Part shown: piece by piece, positions 62,847 through 64,000 of the stretch
How positions within the stretch are numbered: position 1 is the stretch's first letter
Layout of the letters: every line of letters begins with the position of its first letter
Source: Actinomycetospora sp. NBRC 106375
Lineage (GTDB): Bacteria; Actinomycetota; Actinomycetes; Mycobacteriales; Pseudonocardiaceae
Reading direction: 5' to 3'
Assembly: GCF_030269665.1 (NCBI RefSeq)
Contig: NZ_BSTS01000002.1
Span: 62,001-126,000 of the forward strand
DNA: 64,000 nt
Position numbers and translations under genes: made by a program
Notes under the pieces: generated by a model
The model's input: only the letters and a program-made list of their open reading frames with translations
Databases searched by the model: none
What the model was told of the DNA's origin: nothing

Positions 62847-64000
<1,154 letters not shown>

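Overview
The window is 64 kb of very GC-rich (roughly 74%) actinobacterial chromosome. Gene order, GTG/TTG starts, GTGA/ATGA stop-start overlaps, leaderless promoters and WhiB, SigD/RsdA and ESX genes point to the Pseudonocardiales (for example Pseudonocardia or Actinomycetospora). No rRNA, tRNA, CRISPR array, transposase or phage gene was seen. From about 20 kb to the end, gene order follows the mycobacterial/streptomycete backbone block guaB3-guaB-DUF5319-rsdA-sigD-bldM-whiD-groEL1-groES-rimI-tsaB-tsaE-alr-nnr-glmS-glmM-rpsI-rplM-ESX-4-truA-rplQ-rpoA-rpsD-rpsK-rpsM-rpmJ-infA-map-adk-secY.

Region 1 (1-20.2 kb) is mixed accessory and housekeeping sequence. It holds the end of an MFS transporter, a DapC/kynurenine-type aminotransferase, guaA, and a PadR regulator coupled to an FAD monooxygenase. 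A catabolic cluster follows (5.4-11.9 kb): an MDMPI-fold protein, maleylacetate reductase, gamma-resorcylate decarboxylase, a single-component aromatic hydroxylase, an AAHS-type MFS transporter and an IclR regulator. It resembles the Rhodococcus jostii RHA1 tsd (gamma-resorcylate) cluster but has no hydroxyquinol 1,2-dioxygenase in the window. Next come an rtcB RNA ligase gene with an apparent one-base frameshift, a self-sufficient CYP102-like P450-reductase fusion coupled to a small protein and a membrane protein, and a large LuxR-family ATPase regulator.

Region 2 (20.2-38.8 kb) carries purine synthesis (guaB3, guaB), the SigD/RsdA and BldM/WhiD regulatory genes, and groES-groEL1 under a perfect CIRCE operator. 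An overlapping operon for cell-wall precursors, metabolite repair and tRNA t6A synthesis (nnr-alr-hydrolase-tsaE-tsaB-rimI) follows, lacking tsaD, then glmS. It ends with an alpha/beta-hydrolase-fold protein without its nucleophile serine and two helical, WXG-like proteins.

Region 3 (39-53.8 kb) has glmM-rpsI-rplM and an ESX-4-type type VII secretion locus. That locus comprises two WXG100 proteins, a large Hsp70-like membrane protein of the Rv3446c family and EccC on the minus strand, and EccD-MycP-EccE plus an unknown protein on the plus strand. No eccB is seen.

Region 4 (53.8-64 kb) has a Rieske ferredoxin, a VOC protein, and the truA to infA ribosomal/RNA polymerase run with strong hairpins at most junctions. 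A DUF1707 protein and a secreted protein separate this run from map-adk-secY; secY runs off the right edge.

Non-coding structure is unusually rich. There are two families of intergenic palindromes (53-bp elements at 463, 54513 and 54596; GTGAGC-ended hairpins at 5257, 17383 and 34757), an 11-bp tandem repeat after guaB3, and a set of leaderless -10/start arrangements.
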